Source: Achromobacter sp. UMC71
GTDB lineage: Bacteria; Pseudomonadota; Gammaproteobacteria; Burkholderiales; Burkholderiaceae_B
DNA length: 64,000 bases
Reading direction: 5' to 3'
NCBI RefSeq assembly: GCF_014170305.1
Contig: NZ_LZZT01000039.1
Coordinates: forward strand, 62,001 to 126,000
Shown: positions 17,807-28,352 of the stretch, piece by piece
Layout of the letters: each line of letters opens with the position of its first letter
Position numbering within the stretch: position 1 is the first letter of the stretch
Made by a program: the position numbers and the translations under genes
Notes under the pieces: generated by a model
Database searches by the model: none
What the model was told of the DNA's origin: nothing
The model's input: only the letters and a program-made list of their open reading frames with translations

Positions 17807-17838
17807 GTTATTTCTGTCTATACAGAAATAACAGAAAC
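17807..17838. promoter_or_regulatory. Second copy of the GbsR-type operator
   Basis: Arms GTTATTTCTGT (17807-17817) and its complement (17822-17832) flank CTAT; the right half continues into ACAGAAAC exactly as in the operator at 17186-17223. It sits 40-70 bp upstream of the SDR-DoxX gene, tying that operon to the same regulator. Confidence 0.75.
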
Positions 17839-17877
17839 GAAAGAATCCATCGTGCATCTTCCTGCGAGGGCATCGGT

Positions 17878-19134
17878 ATGAACATCCTGGTCTGCGGCGC
17901 CCATGGTTTCGTCGGCCGCGCCCTGTGCGAGGCGCTGGCGCGCGATGGCCACCGGATCCTGAAGGGCGTGCGGCGGCCATCGCAGCCCGACGAGATCGCC
18001 ATCGACTACCAGGCCGACACCGACCCGGCCGCCTGGACCGACCGCCTGCGCGGCATCCATGTGGTGGTCAACGCGGTGGGCATCCTGGTCGAGCGCGGCG
18101 ACGCCACCTTCGACCGGATCCACCGGCGCGCGCCGATCGCGTTGTTCGACGCCGCCCGCCGCGCCGGCGTGCGGCGCATCGTGCAGCTGTCGGCGCTGGG
18201 CGCCGAGACCGGCGTCACCCCTTACTTCGAGAGCAAGCGCGCCGCCGACCGGCACCTGCAATCGCTGCCGGTCACGCACCACATCCTGCGGCCCGCGCTG
18301 GTGTATGGCGCACAGGGCGCGTCGGCCCGGTTCTTCCGGGCGCTGGCATCGCTACCCGTGCAGCCAGTGCCGGCGGGCGGGCATCAGCGGCTGCGCCCGA
18401 TCCATGTCGATGAGCTGGCCGAGATCGTCGCGCGGCTGTTGCGTGGCCCGCAAGACGGCCCGGCCGTGCTGGACCTGGTGGGCGGCGCCGAGGTCGAGTA
18501 CCGCCAGATGCTGGCGGCGTACCGGGCATCGCTGGGCTTCGCCCCGGCCTGGCAGTTCGGCGTGCCGGCCTGGCTGATCCGCGCAGTGGCGACGCTGTTG
18601 CATCACGTGCCCGGCTCGCTGCTCACCCGCGACACGTGGCGGATGCTGCAGGCAGGCAACACGGCCGACGCCGCGTCAACGGCCCGGGCCTTGGGACGCC
18701 CGCCCGCCGGCATCGAGACATTCATCGACGCAACGGCCGCGCCCGCGCTGCGCCAGCAAGCCTTGGCCGCGTGGCGCCCGGCCATGATGCGCGCCGCGTT
18801 GGCGCTGATCTGGTTATGGACGGCCGTGTGCAGCGCCCTGCTCTATCCCGTGGACGGCAGCCTGGCGCTGCTGGCGCCCGTCGGCCTGACCGGCGTGGCC
18901 GCGCTCGTGGCGCTGTATGGCGCCGCGGCGCTGGACTGCATCCTGGGCATTGCCACGCTCTGGCGCCCCGGGCGGCGCCTGTGGAAGTTTCAGGCCGCAC
19001 TGGTGCTGGCCTATTCCGGGGTGATCGCCGTGACCTCGCCCGCATTCCTGCTGCATCCCTTTGGCCCGGTCCTGAAGAACGTGGCCGTGCTTGCCCTTTT
19101 ACTCATGCTGCTCAGCGAGGAAACCCAGCCATGA
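17878..19134 (+). CDS. NAD(P)-binding SDR-like protein fused to a DoxX-like membrane domain
   Basis: 418 aa. Residues 1-~290 form an atypical SDR/NAD-dependent-epimerase fold with dinucleotide motif CGAHGFVGRAL near the N-terminus, and a YFESK segment (~118) in the catalytic region. Residues ~300-415 contain four hydrophobic helices of the DoxX-like type. Such two-domain proteins occur widely with DUF2269 partners; a membrane-associated oxidoreductase is likely but the substrate is unknown. Stop overlaps the DUF2269 start by ATGA. Preceded by the second GbsR-type operator. Confidence 0.82.
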   Translation: MNILVCGAHGFVGRALCEALARDGHRILKGVRRPSQPDEIAIDYQADTDPAAWTDRLRGIHVVVNAVGILVERGDATFDRIHRRAPIALFDAARRAGVRRIVQLSALGAETGVTPYFESKRAADRHLQSLPVTHHILRPALVYGAQGASARFFRALASLPVQPVPAGGHQRLRPIHVDELAEIVARLLRGPQDGPAVLDLVGGAEVEYRQMLAAYRASLGFAPAWQFGVPAWLIRAVATLLHHVPGSLLTRDTWRMLQAGNTADAASTARALGRPPAGIETFIDATAAPALRQQALAAWRPAMMRAALALIWLWTAVCSALLYPVDGSLALLAPVGLTGVAALVALYGAAALDCILGIATLWRPGRRLWKFQAALVLAYSGVIAVTSPAFLLHPFGPVLKNVAVLALLLMLLSEETQP

Positions 19135-19613
19135 ATTGGTATCTCACGATCAAGGCCCTGCACATCATGTCGTCGGTGCTGCTGGTGGGCACGGGCTTCG
19201 GCACGGCCTTCTATTTATTCTTCGCCAATCGCACCGGATCGATTCCCGCGATCGCGGCCGTGTCCAGATTGGTGGTGCGGGCGGACTTGTGGTTCACCAC
19301 GCCGGCCGTGATTTTCCAGCCGCTGTCCGGCCTGTGGCTGGCGCACATGGCGGGCTGGTCATGGACCGCGCCCTGGCTCGGCCTGTCGATCGGGCTGTAC
19401 CTGCTGGCGGGCGCGTGCTGGCTGCCGGTGGTGTGGCTGCAATATGAAATGGCCAGGATGGCGGGCGCGGCGCACGCAGGCGGCGCCGCCGCGCTGCCCG
19501 CGCGCTACTGGCGCTTTGCGCGGTGGTGGGAAATGCTGGGCTACCCGGCCTTCCTGGCGATGGTGGCGGTGTATTTCCTGATGGTGCTCAAGCCAGCGTT
19601 GTGGGCGGCCTGA
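19131..19613 (+). CDS. DUF2269 integral membrane protein
   Basis: 160 aa from ATG 19131, overlapping the upstream stop. Four hydrophobic helices and the DUF2269 features (KALHIMSSVLLVGTGFGTAF, RWWEMLGYPAFLAM). The conserved histidine in the first helix is present. Function unknown; the fixed pairing with an SDR-DoxX protein suggests a membrane redox role. Convergent with the next gene, 18 bp apart. Confidence 0.82.
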   Translation: MNWYLTIKALHIMSSVLLVGTGFGTAFYLFFANRTGSIPAIAAVSRLVVRADLWFTTPAVIFQPLSGLWLAHMAGWSWTAPWLGLSIGLYLLAGACWLPVVWLQYEMARMAGAAHAGGAAALPARYWRFARWWEMLGYPAFLAMVAVYFLMVLKPALWAA

Positions 19614-19631
19614 ACACCGTCTGCGAAGCGC

Positions 19632-19988
19632 TCAACGCAACCCCAGCATGCCACGGATCCGTGCCCGGATCGCGCCGGCATAGGCCCAGCACCACACGGC
19701 CAGCGCCAGCATGCCCACCGTGAAGTAGGCCCGCGCGGCCATCGGCACGGGGTTCAGTTCGGACACGGTCTTGAACGGCTCGAAGCCGATGAAGTCGCTG
19801 GCGGCCAGCGCGCTGAACACCAGCGCCAGCACCGGGCCGGTGAAGTGCGGGCGATCGCCGCGAGTCTGGGGATCGGCGCGAAAGCGCCAATGGACCAAGC
19901 GCAACAACTGGATGACGACGGCGGCCAGCGGAATGACCAGGGCAAGCTGCAACACGAGCAGCGCAACGATGACTTGAGTAGAGAGCAT
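19632..19988 (-). CDS. Hypothetical integral membrane protein
   Basis: 118 aa from the ATG at 19986-19988 (MLSTQVIVALL); a longer in-frame start at 20045 would add a polar leader and overlap the promoter of the next gene. Three hydrophobic segments (~4-30, ~50-66, ~82-104). No family recognised. Divergent from the oxidase gene. Confidence 0.6.
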   Translation of the reverse strand: MLSTQVIVALLVLQLALVIPLAAVVIQLLRLVHWRFRADPQTRGDRPHFTGPVLALVFSALAASDFIGFEPFKTVSELNPVPMAARAYFTVGMLALAVWCWAYAGAIRARIRGMLGLR

Positions 19989-20093
19989 GGCCGCGATTTT
20001 ACGGGCATCGGGACAACCCCTATTACCGGGCTCGCGCTCAGCCACTATCGTATCCGAGAATTATCAAATAAGAGAATTCTCGCTTCCGACAAT

Positions 20094-21230
20094 ATGACCG
20101 CAGACCCCATCTACGACTACGCCGTCATCGGCGCAGGCATCGCCGGCGCCTCCGTGGCCTACCGCCTGAGCGCGGCGGCCTCCGTGGCGGTGCTGGAACG
20201 CGAGGCCCAGCCCGGCTACCACTCCACCGGCCGCTCGGCGGCGATGTTCATGGAGACCTACGGCACGCCGCAGATCCAGGCGCTGACGCGCGCCAGCCGC
20301 GATTTCTACGAACACCCGCCGCAGGGGTTCACCGACTATCCGCTGCTCAGCCCGCGCGGCGTGCTGTATATCGCCACGCCAGACCAGCAGGAACTGCTGC
20401 GCCAGGTGTACGACGATTTCCGCAGCCAGTCGCCCAACGTGACACTGATCGATGCCGAGCAGGCGGTGGCGCGGGTGCCCTGCCTGCGCGCTGACCAGTT
20501 GTGCGGCGCCATCGAGGAACCGGACGCCCGCGACATCGACGTACACGCCCTGCACCAGGGTTTTCTGCGCGGCATGGCGCGCCAGGGCGCGGTGCTGCGC
20601 AACAACGCCGAACTGGCGGCGGCTGCCTTCGAGGCCGGCGTCTGGACACTGACGCTGACCGGCGGCGCCGCGCTGCGGGCACGGGTGCTGGTGAACGCGG
20701 CCGGCGCCTGGGCCGATCACGCGGCGGCGCTGTGCGGCGCCCAGCCCGTGGGCCTGCAACCGTGCCGGCGCACCGCCTTTACCTTCGCCGGGCCGGACGA
20801 CGTGGATTTTTCCCACTGGCCGGCAGTGGTGGGCGTGGACGAAAGCTATTACTTCAAGCCCGATGCGGGCCAGTTGCTGGGTTCGCCCGCCAACGCCGAC
20901 CCGGTGCCCGCGCACGACGTGGTGCCCGAGGAATTGGACGTGGCCACCGGCATCCACCGCATCGAATCGGCCACGTCCCTGACCATCCGGCGGCCCAGGC
21001 ACACCTGGGCCGGCCTGCGCTCGTTCGTGCGCGACGGCGATTTCGTGGTGGGCTGGGACGCCGCGGCGCCGGCCTTTTTCTGGCTCGCGGCCCAGGGCGG
21101 CTACGGCATCCAGACTGCGGCCGCCACGTCCGAACTGGCGGCTGCGTTGCTGACCCGCCAGTCCTTGCCGGCCCATTTGCAGGCGCACGGGGTGGACGCC
21201 CACGCGGTGCGCCCCGAGCGCTTGCGCTGA
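20094..21230 (+). CDS. FAD-dependent amino-acid oxidase (DAO family)
   Basis: 378 aa from ATG 20094. The Rossmann motif YAVIGAGIAGASVAYRL opens the protein, followed by ERE at the ribose-binding position and HSTGRSAAMF, and a C-terminal FAD-contact region (GYGIQTAAATSELAAALL). This is the glycine/D-amino-acid oxidase or dehydrogenase superfamily; oxidative deamination of a D- or N-alkyl amino acid is expected. A palindromic GAGAATTCTC (20072-20081) precedes the start. It opens a ten-kilobase same-strand cluster with a D-aminoacylase, consistent with catabolism of D-amino acids released from acylated or peptide substrates. Confidence 0.86.
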   Translation: MTADPIYDYAVIGAGIAGASVAYRLSAAASVAVLEREAQPGYHSTGRSAAMFMETYGTPQIQALTRASRDFYEHPPQGFTDYPLLSPRGVLYIATPDQQELLRQVYDDFRSQSPNVTLIDAEQAVARVPCLRADQLCGAIEEPDARDIDVHALHQGFLRGMARQGAVLRNNAELAAAAFEAGVWTLTLTGGAALRARVLVNAAGAWADHAAALCGAQPVGLQPCRRTAFTFAGPDDVDFSHWPAVVGVDESYYFKPDAGQLLGSPANADPVPAHDVVPEELDVATGIHRIESATSLTIRRPRHTWAGLRSFVRDGDFVVGWDAAAPAFFWLAAQGGYGIQTAAATSELAAALLTRQSLPAHLQAHGVDAHAVRPERLR

Positions 21231-21279
21231 ACGCAGTGCCCGTCGTATCCCCCATCCCCTTTTCGAACGGAGCCGTTGC

Positions 21280-22725
21280 ATGAAGATCTTTTCCGCGTCC
21301 CTGGCGACCGAGACGAACACCTTTTCTCCCATCCCGACGGGCCTGACGGCCTACCGGGCCCGCGGCTATTACCCCGCCGGACAGCACCCCGACCGCATGC
21401 AGCTGTTTTCCGGGCCGCTGTGGGCCGCCCGCCAGCGCGCCCAGGGCAAGAACTGGACGCTGGTCGAAGGCCTGACGGCAGGCGCGACGCCGGCCGGCAT
21501 CACCACCCGCGAGGCCTACGAGACGCTGCGCGACGAGCTGCTGGGCGACCTGCGCCGCGCGGGCAAGGTGGACATTGCCCTGTTCGGCCTGCACGGCGCC
21601 ATGGTGGCCGACGGCTACGATGATTGCGAAGGCGACCTGCTGCGCCGGGCCCGCGAGATCGTCGGTCCCGACACCGTGATCGGCGCCGAGCTGGACCCGC
21701 ACTGCCACCTGACTAACGCCATGGTCGACAGCGCCGACTTCCTGGTGTGCTTCAAGGAATACCCCCATACCGATATCCTGGAGCGCGCCTACGATCTGGT
21801 GGACCTGTGCGTGGCCCGGGCCGAAGGCCGCATCCGCCCCGCCCACGCGGTCTATGACTGCAACATGATCTCGATCATGCACACCAGCCGCGAGCCGATG
21901 CGCAGCTTCGTCGACCGCCTGCTGGCCATGGAAGGCAAAGAAGGCGTGCTGTCGGTGTCCATCGCCCACGGCTTTCCGTGGGGGGATACGCCGGATATGG
22001 GCTCCAAGGTGCTGGTCTACACCGACGGCGACCCGGGCCAGGCCGACAGGCTGGCGCGCGCGCTGGGCGAAGAGATCATCGGTTTCCGCGACCAGCTGAC
22101 GCCGCCCTATCCGGGCGCCGACGAAGCGCTGGACCAGGCGCTGGCGCTGGACGACTTTCCGGTGGTGCTGGCCGACTCGGCCGACAACGCCGGCGGCGGC
22201 GCGCCCAGCGACGCGACCTTCATCCTGGAACGAGTGCTGGCCCGTGGCCTGCGCGACGTGGCGACCGGCCCGTTCTGGGACCCGGTGGCCGTGCTGCTCT
22301 GTTTCGAGGCGGGCCTGGGCGCGCGCATCCAGTTGCGCGTGGGCGGCAAGGTGGCGCCGGTATCGGGCCAGCCGCTGGACCTGGACTGCGAGATCCTGGC
22401 GCTCAAGCGCGATGCCGTCATGACCGGGCTGGCGGGCACGCCCGCCTTGCTGGGCGACGTGGCCGTGGTGCGCTGCCAGGGCGTGACTATCGTGATGACG
22501 ACCAACCGCACCCAGGCCATGGGCACCGACCTGTTCACGCAGTTCGGCGTGGACCTGGGCGCGATGAAGCTGATCATCGTGAAGTCGTCGCAACACTTCT
22601 ATGCCTCGTATTCGCAGGTGGGCCGCCACGTCATCTATGTCGAGACGCCGGGCGCGATCACCAACGACCTGAACGCGCTGCCGTTCACCAAGCGCAAGCT
22701 GCCGAAATGGCCCTTCACGGGCTGA
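21280..22725 (+). CDS. M81-family metallopeptidase (MlrC-like)
   Basis: 481 aa, full family length. ETNTFSP near the N-terminus, GLHGAM, and the metal-binding region GAELDPHCHLTN (Asp/His ligands) match MlrC, the zinc peptidase that finishes linear microcystin breakdown in Sphingomonas; the C-terminal MlrC domain (~300-475) includes DNAGGGAPSD. Homologues outside microcystin degraders occur with peptide ABC transporters and are thought to cleave small unusual peptides. Cytoplasmic (no signal). Lies between the oxidase and the ABC transporter genes. Confidence 0.88.
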   Translation: MKIFSASLATETNTFSPIPTGLTAYRARGYYPAGQHPDRMQLFSGPLWAARQRAQGKNWTLVEGLTAGATPAGITTREAYETLRDELLGDLRRAGKVDIALFGLHGAMVADGYDDCEGDLLRRAREIVGPDTVIGAELDPHCHLTNAMVDSADFLVCFKEYPHTDILERAYDLVDLCVARAEGRIRPAHAVYDCNMISIMHTSREPMRSFVDRLLAMEGKEGVLSVSIAHGFPWGDTPDMGSKVLVYTDGDPGQADRLARALGEEIIGFRDQLTPPYPGADEALDQALALDDFPVVLADSADNAGGGAPSDATFILERVLARGLRDVATGPFWDPVAVLLCFEAGLGARIQLRVGGKVAPVSGQPLDLDCEILALKRDAVMTGLAGTPALLGDVAVVRCQGVTIVMTTNRTQAMGTDLFTQFGVDLGAMKLIIVKSSQHFYASYSQVGRHVIYVETPGAITNDLNALPFTKRKLPKWPFTG

Positions 22726-22787
22726 CACCGGGGCTGACATCGAACTCGCCGCCCACGCAGGCGGCGGCAAAGACCAAGGGGATGACC

Positions 22788-24374
22788 ATGATGAAACGTT
22801 TCAGCCTGCTGGGCGCGGCCGCGCTGCTGGCCCTGGGCGCCGCCGCGGCGCCGCAGGCCCAGGCCCAGGCCGCCAAACCCAAGACGCTGCGGATGGTGCC
22901 GCACGCCGACCTGAAGACGCTGGACCCGCTGTTCAACACCGCCTACATCACGCGCAACCACGGCTACATGGTGTTCGACACCCTGTTCGCGCAGGACAGC
23001 CATGGCCAGCCCAAGCCGCAGATGGTCGAGAGCTGGACCACGTCGCCCGACGGCAAAAGCTGGACCTTCACCCTGCGCCCGGGCCTGAAGTTCAACGACG
23101 GCACGCCGGTCACGGCCGAGGACTGCGTAGCGTCGCTGCAGCGCTGGGCCAAGAAGGACACCCTGGGCCAGGCGCTGATGGCGGCCGGCGCCGAACTGGC
23201 CGCCACCGGCGCGGACACCTTTTCGCTGACGCTCAAGCAGCCCTTCGGCCTGGTGCTGGACGCACTGGCCAAGCCGTCGGGCATGCCGCCGTTCATCATG
23301 CCCAAGCGCCTGGCGCTGACGGACCCGAACACCCAGGTGACGGAGATGGTCGGCTCGGGCCCGTTCCTGTTCAAGCGCGACGAATGGGTGCCGGGCAACA
23401 AGGTGGTGTACGTGAAAAACCCGGCCTACGTGCCGCGCGCCGAACCGGCCGACGGACTGGCGGGCGGCAAGGTGGTCAAGGTCGACCGGGTCGAATGGGT
23501 CTACATCCCCGACGGCAACACCGCCACCGCGGCGCTGATGAACAACGAAGTCGACATGATCGAGCAGACCACGCCCGACTTCCTGCCGGTGCTGGAAAGC
23601 AACCCCGACATCACGCTGAGCACGTCGGTCGCCTCGCAAGGCATGGTCATCGTCAATGCGCTGCACCCGCCCTTCGACAAGCCGCAGGCGCGCCAGGCGC
23701 TGTACTACCTGGTGAACCAGAAGGAAATGGTGTCGGCCATCGGCTACCCCGAGAAATACCGCGTGGACTACTGCCCCACGCTGTACATCTGCGGCTCGCC
23801 CCTGGCCACCGATGCCGGCGCCGCGCCGTACGCCAGGACGGACCTGGCCCGCGCCAGGCAACTGCTGCAAGAGGCCGGCTACCAGGGGGAAAAGGTAGTG
23901 CTGCTGTACCCCACCGACCACATCAGCGCCCCGGCGGTGATGGTGATGGCGCAGAACATGAAAAAGGCCGGCATCAATGTCGACCTGCAATCCATGGACT
24001 GGGCCTCGCTGGCCGCGCGGCGCCTGAAGAAGGACCCGCCCGCGCAAGGCGGCTGGAACGTGTTCCTGACCTGGGGCGGCTATTACGACGCCAGCACGCC
24101 GGTGACGAACCCCTGGCTGTCGGCCGCCTGCGGCAACAGCCTGCCTGGCTGGCCCTGCGACAAAGAGCTGGACACCCTGCGCACCCAATGGATCCAGGAA
24201 ACCGATCCGGCCAGGCGCAAAGAGATTGCCGCGCAGTTGCAGGCGCGCGCCTACCAGACGGTGCCGTACGTGATGTGGGGCGAATTCAAGCCGGTCTCGG
24301 CCGTGCGCGGCCTGACGCACACCGAGCTGATGAAGACCGGCATCCCCGTGATGTGGAACGTCGAAAAGCCGTAG
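22788..24374 (+). CDS. ABC transporter substrate-binding protein (peptide/nickel type, family 5)
   Basis: 528 aa from ATG 22788; ATGs at 22782 and 22791 are in frame, and an AAGGGG site at 22776-22781 favours 22788 or 22791. Signal peptide MMKRFSLLGAAALLALGAA with cleavage near AQAQA. SBP-family-5 features: LRMVPHADLKTLDPLFNTA, GKSWTFTLRPGLKFNDGTPV and GSGPF. Periplasmic ligand-binding subunit of the DppA/OppA type. Followed by two permeases and two ATPases, a complete importer. Confidence 0.92.
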   Translation: MMKRFSLLGAAALLALGAAAAPQAQAQAAKPKTLRMVPHADLKTLDPLFNTAYITRNHGYMVFDTLFAQDSHGQPKPQMVESWTTSPDGKSWTFTLRPGLKFNDGTPVTAEDCVASLQRWAKKDTLGQALMAAGAELAATGADTFSLTLKQPFGLVLDALAKPSGMPPFIMPKRLALTDPNTQVTEMVGSGPFLFKRDEWVPGNKVVYVKNPAYVPRAEPADGLAGGKVVKVDRVEWVYIPDGNTATAALMNNEVDMIEQTTPDFLPVLESNPDITLSTSVASQGMVIVNALHPPFDKPQARQALYYLVNQKEMVSAIGYPEKYRVDYCPTLYICGSPLATDAGAAPYARTDLARARQLLQEAGYQGEKVVLLYPTDHISAPAVMVMAQNMKKAGINVDLQSMDWASLAARRLKKDPPAQGGWNVFLTWGGYYDASTPVTNPWLSAACGNSLPGWPCDKELDTLRTQWIQETDPARRKEIAAQLQARAYQTVPYVMWGEFKPVSAVRGLTHTELMKTGIPVMWNVEKP

Positions 24375-24438
24375 CGGCCAGGGAACCGGCCGGCGGGGCG
24401 CCCGGTGCGCCCCGGCCGGCCGCAAGGGGGATAGCACC

Positions 24439-25374
24439 GTGAAATACATTCTGCGCCGCATCGCGGCCGTCATACCCGTCATGGCCGTGGTCGCGGTCGT
24501 GGTGTTCATGTTGATCCACCTGTCGTCCGGCGATCCGGCGGCGGTGATCGCGGGCGACAACGCCACCGCCGACGACGTCGAAAAGATCCGCCAGAACCTG
24601 GGCCTGGACAAGCCGCTGCCGCAGCAGTTCGCCATCTGGCTGGGACACCTGGCCACGGGCGACCTGGGCACGTCCATCGCGACCCAGATGCCGGTGGCGC
24701 AACTGATCGGCCAGCGCATGGGGCCGACGCTGTCCATCGCCGCCTTCACCATGCTGTTCGCGGTGCTGGCGGCGGTGCCGCTGGGCGTGCTGGCCGCCTG
24801 GAACGCCGGGCGGCTGCTGGACCGGCTGGTGATGGTGGGCGCGGTCTGCGCATTCTCGGTGCCGGTATTCCTGATCGGCTACTGCCTGGTGTATGGCTTT
24901 TCGATCAAGCTGGGCTGGCTGCCGGTGCAGGGCTACAAGCCGCTGGCGGATGGGCTGGTGCCCTATCTGCGGCACCTGGTGCTGCCCTGCCTGTCGCTGG
25001 GCCTGGTCTATATCGCGCTGCTGACGCGCATGACGCGCGCCACCATGCTCGAAGCGCTGTCCGAAGACTACATCCGCACCGCCCGCGCCAAGGGCCTGTC
25101 CGCCGGCCCCATCGTCTGGCATGCGCTCAAGAACGCGGCCAACCCCATCGTCACCACCATCGGCGTGGGCGTGGCGCTCCTGATCGGCGGCGTGGTGGTC
25201 ACGGAAACCGTGTTCGCCATCCCGGGCCTGGGGCGGCTGACCATCGACGCGGTGCTGCGCCACGACTACCCGGTGATCCAGGGCGTGCTGCTGGTGGCCT
25301 CGGGCATCTATGTGCTGATCAACCTGCTGGTCGACCTGAGCTACCGCTTGTTCGACCCGCGTATCCGCTACTGA
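24439..25374 (+). CDS. ABC transporter permease, DppB type
   Basis: 311 aa from a GTG at 24439 with AAGGGGG eight bases upstream. Six helices and the conserved cytoplasmic EAA loop (EALSEDYIRTARAKGLS). N-terminal MKYILRRIAAVIPVMAVVAV is typical of DppB/OppB. Inner-membrane channel half of the peptide importer; 13 bp before the partner permease. Confidence 0.93.
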   Translation: MKYILRRIAAVIPVMAVVAVVVFMLIHLSSGDPAAVIAGDNATADDVEKIRQNLGLDKPLPQQFAIWLGHLATGDLGTSIATQMPVAQLIGQRMGPTLSIAAFTMLFAVLAAVPLGVLAAWNAGRLLDRLVMVGAVCAFSVPVFLIGYCLVYGFSIKLGWLPVQGYKPLADGLVPYLRHLVLPCLSLGLVYIALLTRMTRATMLEALSEDYIRTARAKGLSAGPIVWHALKNAANPIVTTIGVGVALLIGGVVVTETVFAIPGLGRLTIDAVLRHDYPVIQGVLLVASGIYVLINLLVDLSYRLFDPRIRY

Positions 25375-25387
25375 AAAGGGGCTATCC

Positions 25388-26263
25388 ATGACCACCGCTA
25401 CCCTGCCCCTGGCCACGGCCCGTCCGCGCTGGCGCCGCGCCGCCCGGTCGTTGCGGCGCCATCCCATGCTGTACCTCGGCTGCGCCATCCTGCTGGCCCT
25501 GGCCCTGATGGCGCTGGCCGCGCCCTGGCTGGCCACCGTCGACCCGCAGGACATCAACCCCATGGCGCGCATGAAGCCGCCGTCGGCCGAACACCTGTTC
25601 GGCACCGACGCGCTGGGCCGCGACGTGTATTCGCGCACCGTGTGGGGCGCGCGGGTGTCGCTGCTGGTCGGCGTCATCGTGGCCCTGGCGGCCACCGCGG
25701 GCGGCGTGCTCCTGGGCATGCTGGCCGGGTATTTCCGCCGCCTGGACGCGCTGATCATGCGCATCATGGACGGCCTGATGGCCATTCCCGGCGTGCTGCT
25801 GGCGATTGCGCTGATGGCCACCCTGAAAGGCGGCCTGGGCACCGTGATCGTGGCCATCGTCGTGCCCGAGATTCCGCGGGTGGTGCGGCTGGTGCGCGCG
25901 CTGGTGCTGACGATTCGCGAGCAACCCTATATCGAGGCTGCAGTGGCCGCGGGCACGCGGGTGCCGGCGATCCTGCTGCGCCACATCCTGCCCAACCTGT
26001 TCGCGCCGCTGATGGTGCAGGCCACCTTCATCGCCGCCTCGGCCATCCTGACCGAAGCGGTGCTGAGCTTTCTGGGCGTGGGCATTCCGCCGCACATCCC
26101 CAGCTGGGGCAACATCATGGCCGAAGGCCGCAATTTCGTGGCGGTGGCGTTTCACATCATCCTGTATCCGGGCCTGTTCCTGGGCGTGGCCGTGCTGGCC
26201 GTCAACCTGGTGGGCGACGGGCTGCGCGACATGCTCGATCCGCGCCTGGCCAAGAAAATCTAG
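25388..26263 (+). CDS. ABC transporter permease, DppC type
   Basis: 291 aa. N-terminal OppC_N region, LFGTDALGRDVYSRTVWGAR and EAA loop (EAAVAAGTRVPAILLRHILP) identify the second permease of a Dpp/Opp importer. Six helices. Start follows AAAAGGGG. Eight bases separate it from the first ATPase gene. Confidence 0.93.
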   Translation: MTTATLPLATARPRWRRAARSLRRHPMLYLGCAILLALALMALAAPWLATVDPQDINPMARMKPPSAEHLFGTDALGRDVYSRTVWGARVSLLVGVIVALAATAGGVLLGMLAGYFRRLDALIMRIMDGLMAIPGVLLAIALMATLKGGLGTVIVAIVVPEIPRVVRLVRALVLTIREQPYIEAAVAAGTRVPAILLRHILPNLFAPLMVQATFIAASAILTEAVLSFLGVGIPPHIPSWGNIMAEGRNFVAVAFHIILYPGLFLGVAVLAVNLVGDGLRDMLDPRLAKKI

Positions 26264-26271
26264 GAGCGCGC

Positions 26272-27281
26272 ATGCCATCCGATCCCGTATTGCAAGTGCA
26301 CGACCTGACCACCTGTTTCGACGGCGATGACACCACGGTGGTCGCCGTGGACGGCCTGTCGTTCGACCTGATGCCGGGCGAGACCCTGGGCCTGGTGGGC
26401 GAATCCGGCTGCGGCAAGAGCGTCACGTCGCTGTCCATCATGCGGCTGCTGCGCGCCCCGGGGCGCGTGGCGCGCGGCCGCGTCGACTTCGAAGGCCGCG
26501 ACCTGCTCGCGCTGCCCGAGAAAGCCATGCGGTCGATCCGCGGCAACCAGGTGTCGATGATCTTCCAGGAGCCGATGACGTCGCTGAACCCCGTGTTCAC
26601 GGTGGGCCGGCAGATCAGCGAATCGCTCATGCTGCATCAGGGGCTGTCCAAGCGGGAAGCCCTGAAACAGGCCGAGGCATTACTGGAACTGGTACAGATA
26701 TCCGACCCCGCCCGCCGCGTGCGCGAGTATCCCTATCAGCTGTCCGGCGGCATGCGCCAGCGCGCCATGATCGCAATGGCGCTGGCCTGCCAGCCCAAGG
26801 TACTGATCGCCGACGAGCCCACCACCGCGCTGGACGTCACCATCCAGGCGCAGATCCTGCATCTGCTGCGCGACATCCAGGCGCGGCTGGGCACGGCCAT
26901 CGTGCTGATCACCCACGACCTGGGCGTGGTGGCGCAGATGTGCCAGCGCGTCATCGTGATGTACGCCGGACGCAAGGTCGAGGAAGGCAGCGTCGACGAC
27001 GTGCTGGACCACGCGGCCCATCCCTACACCCAGGCGCTGATCCGGTCGCTGCCCGATTTTGTCGACGGCCAGGACCACACCGCGCGGCTGGCCGAATTGC
27101 CCGGCATCGTGCCGGTGATGACGCCCGATTCGCGCGGGTGCGCCTTTTCGGCGCGCTGCCCGCAGGCCCTGCCGCGCTGCACCGACGACGCGCCGCCCGA
27201 GGTCGCGGCCGGCACCCGCCACCGCGTCTGGTGCTGGGCCCGCCTGGACGAACCGGCGGCGATGCAGCCTGGAGATGCGCG

Positions 27282-27285
<4 letters not shown>
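26272..27285 (+). CDS. ABC transporter ATP-binding protein, DppD type
   Basis: 337 aa from ATG 26272. Walker [10 protein letters not shown]-loop [10 protein letters not shown], signature LSGGMRQR, Walker [13 protein letters not shown] and H-loop THDLG are all intact. The C-terminal oligopeptide domain includes [15 protein letters not shown], the Cys region found in DppD/OppD. Stop overlaps the next start by ATGA. Confidence 0.93.
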
Positions 27286-28286
<1,001 letters not shown>

Positions 28287-28352
28287 CCGGCGCCCCGGCC
28301 TTGCCCCTTTACGCCTTGCGCCGCATCCCCCCTGCTTTCGCTGGAGAACCGC

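Noticed and set aside
20064-21332. Antisense frame opposite the amino-acid oxidase
   Set aside because: Shadow of the FAD oxidase gene; no motif, no ribosome-binding site.
22635-24752. Long open frame antisense to the substrate-binding protein gene
   Set aside because: It mirrors the high-GC codon bias of the real gene (His/Gln/Arg-rich product), has no recognisable domain and would overlap the complete importer operon.
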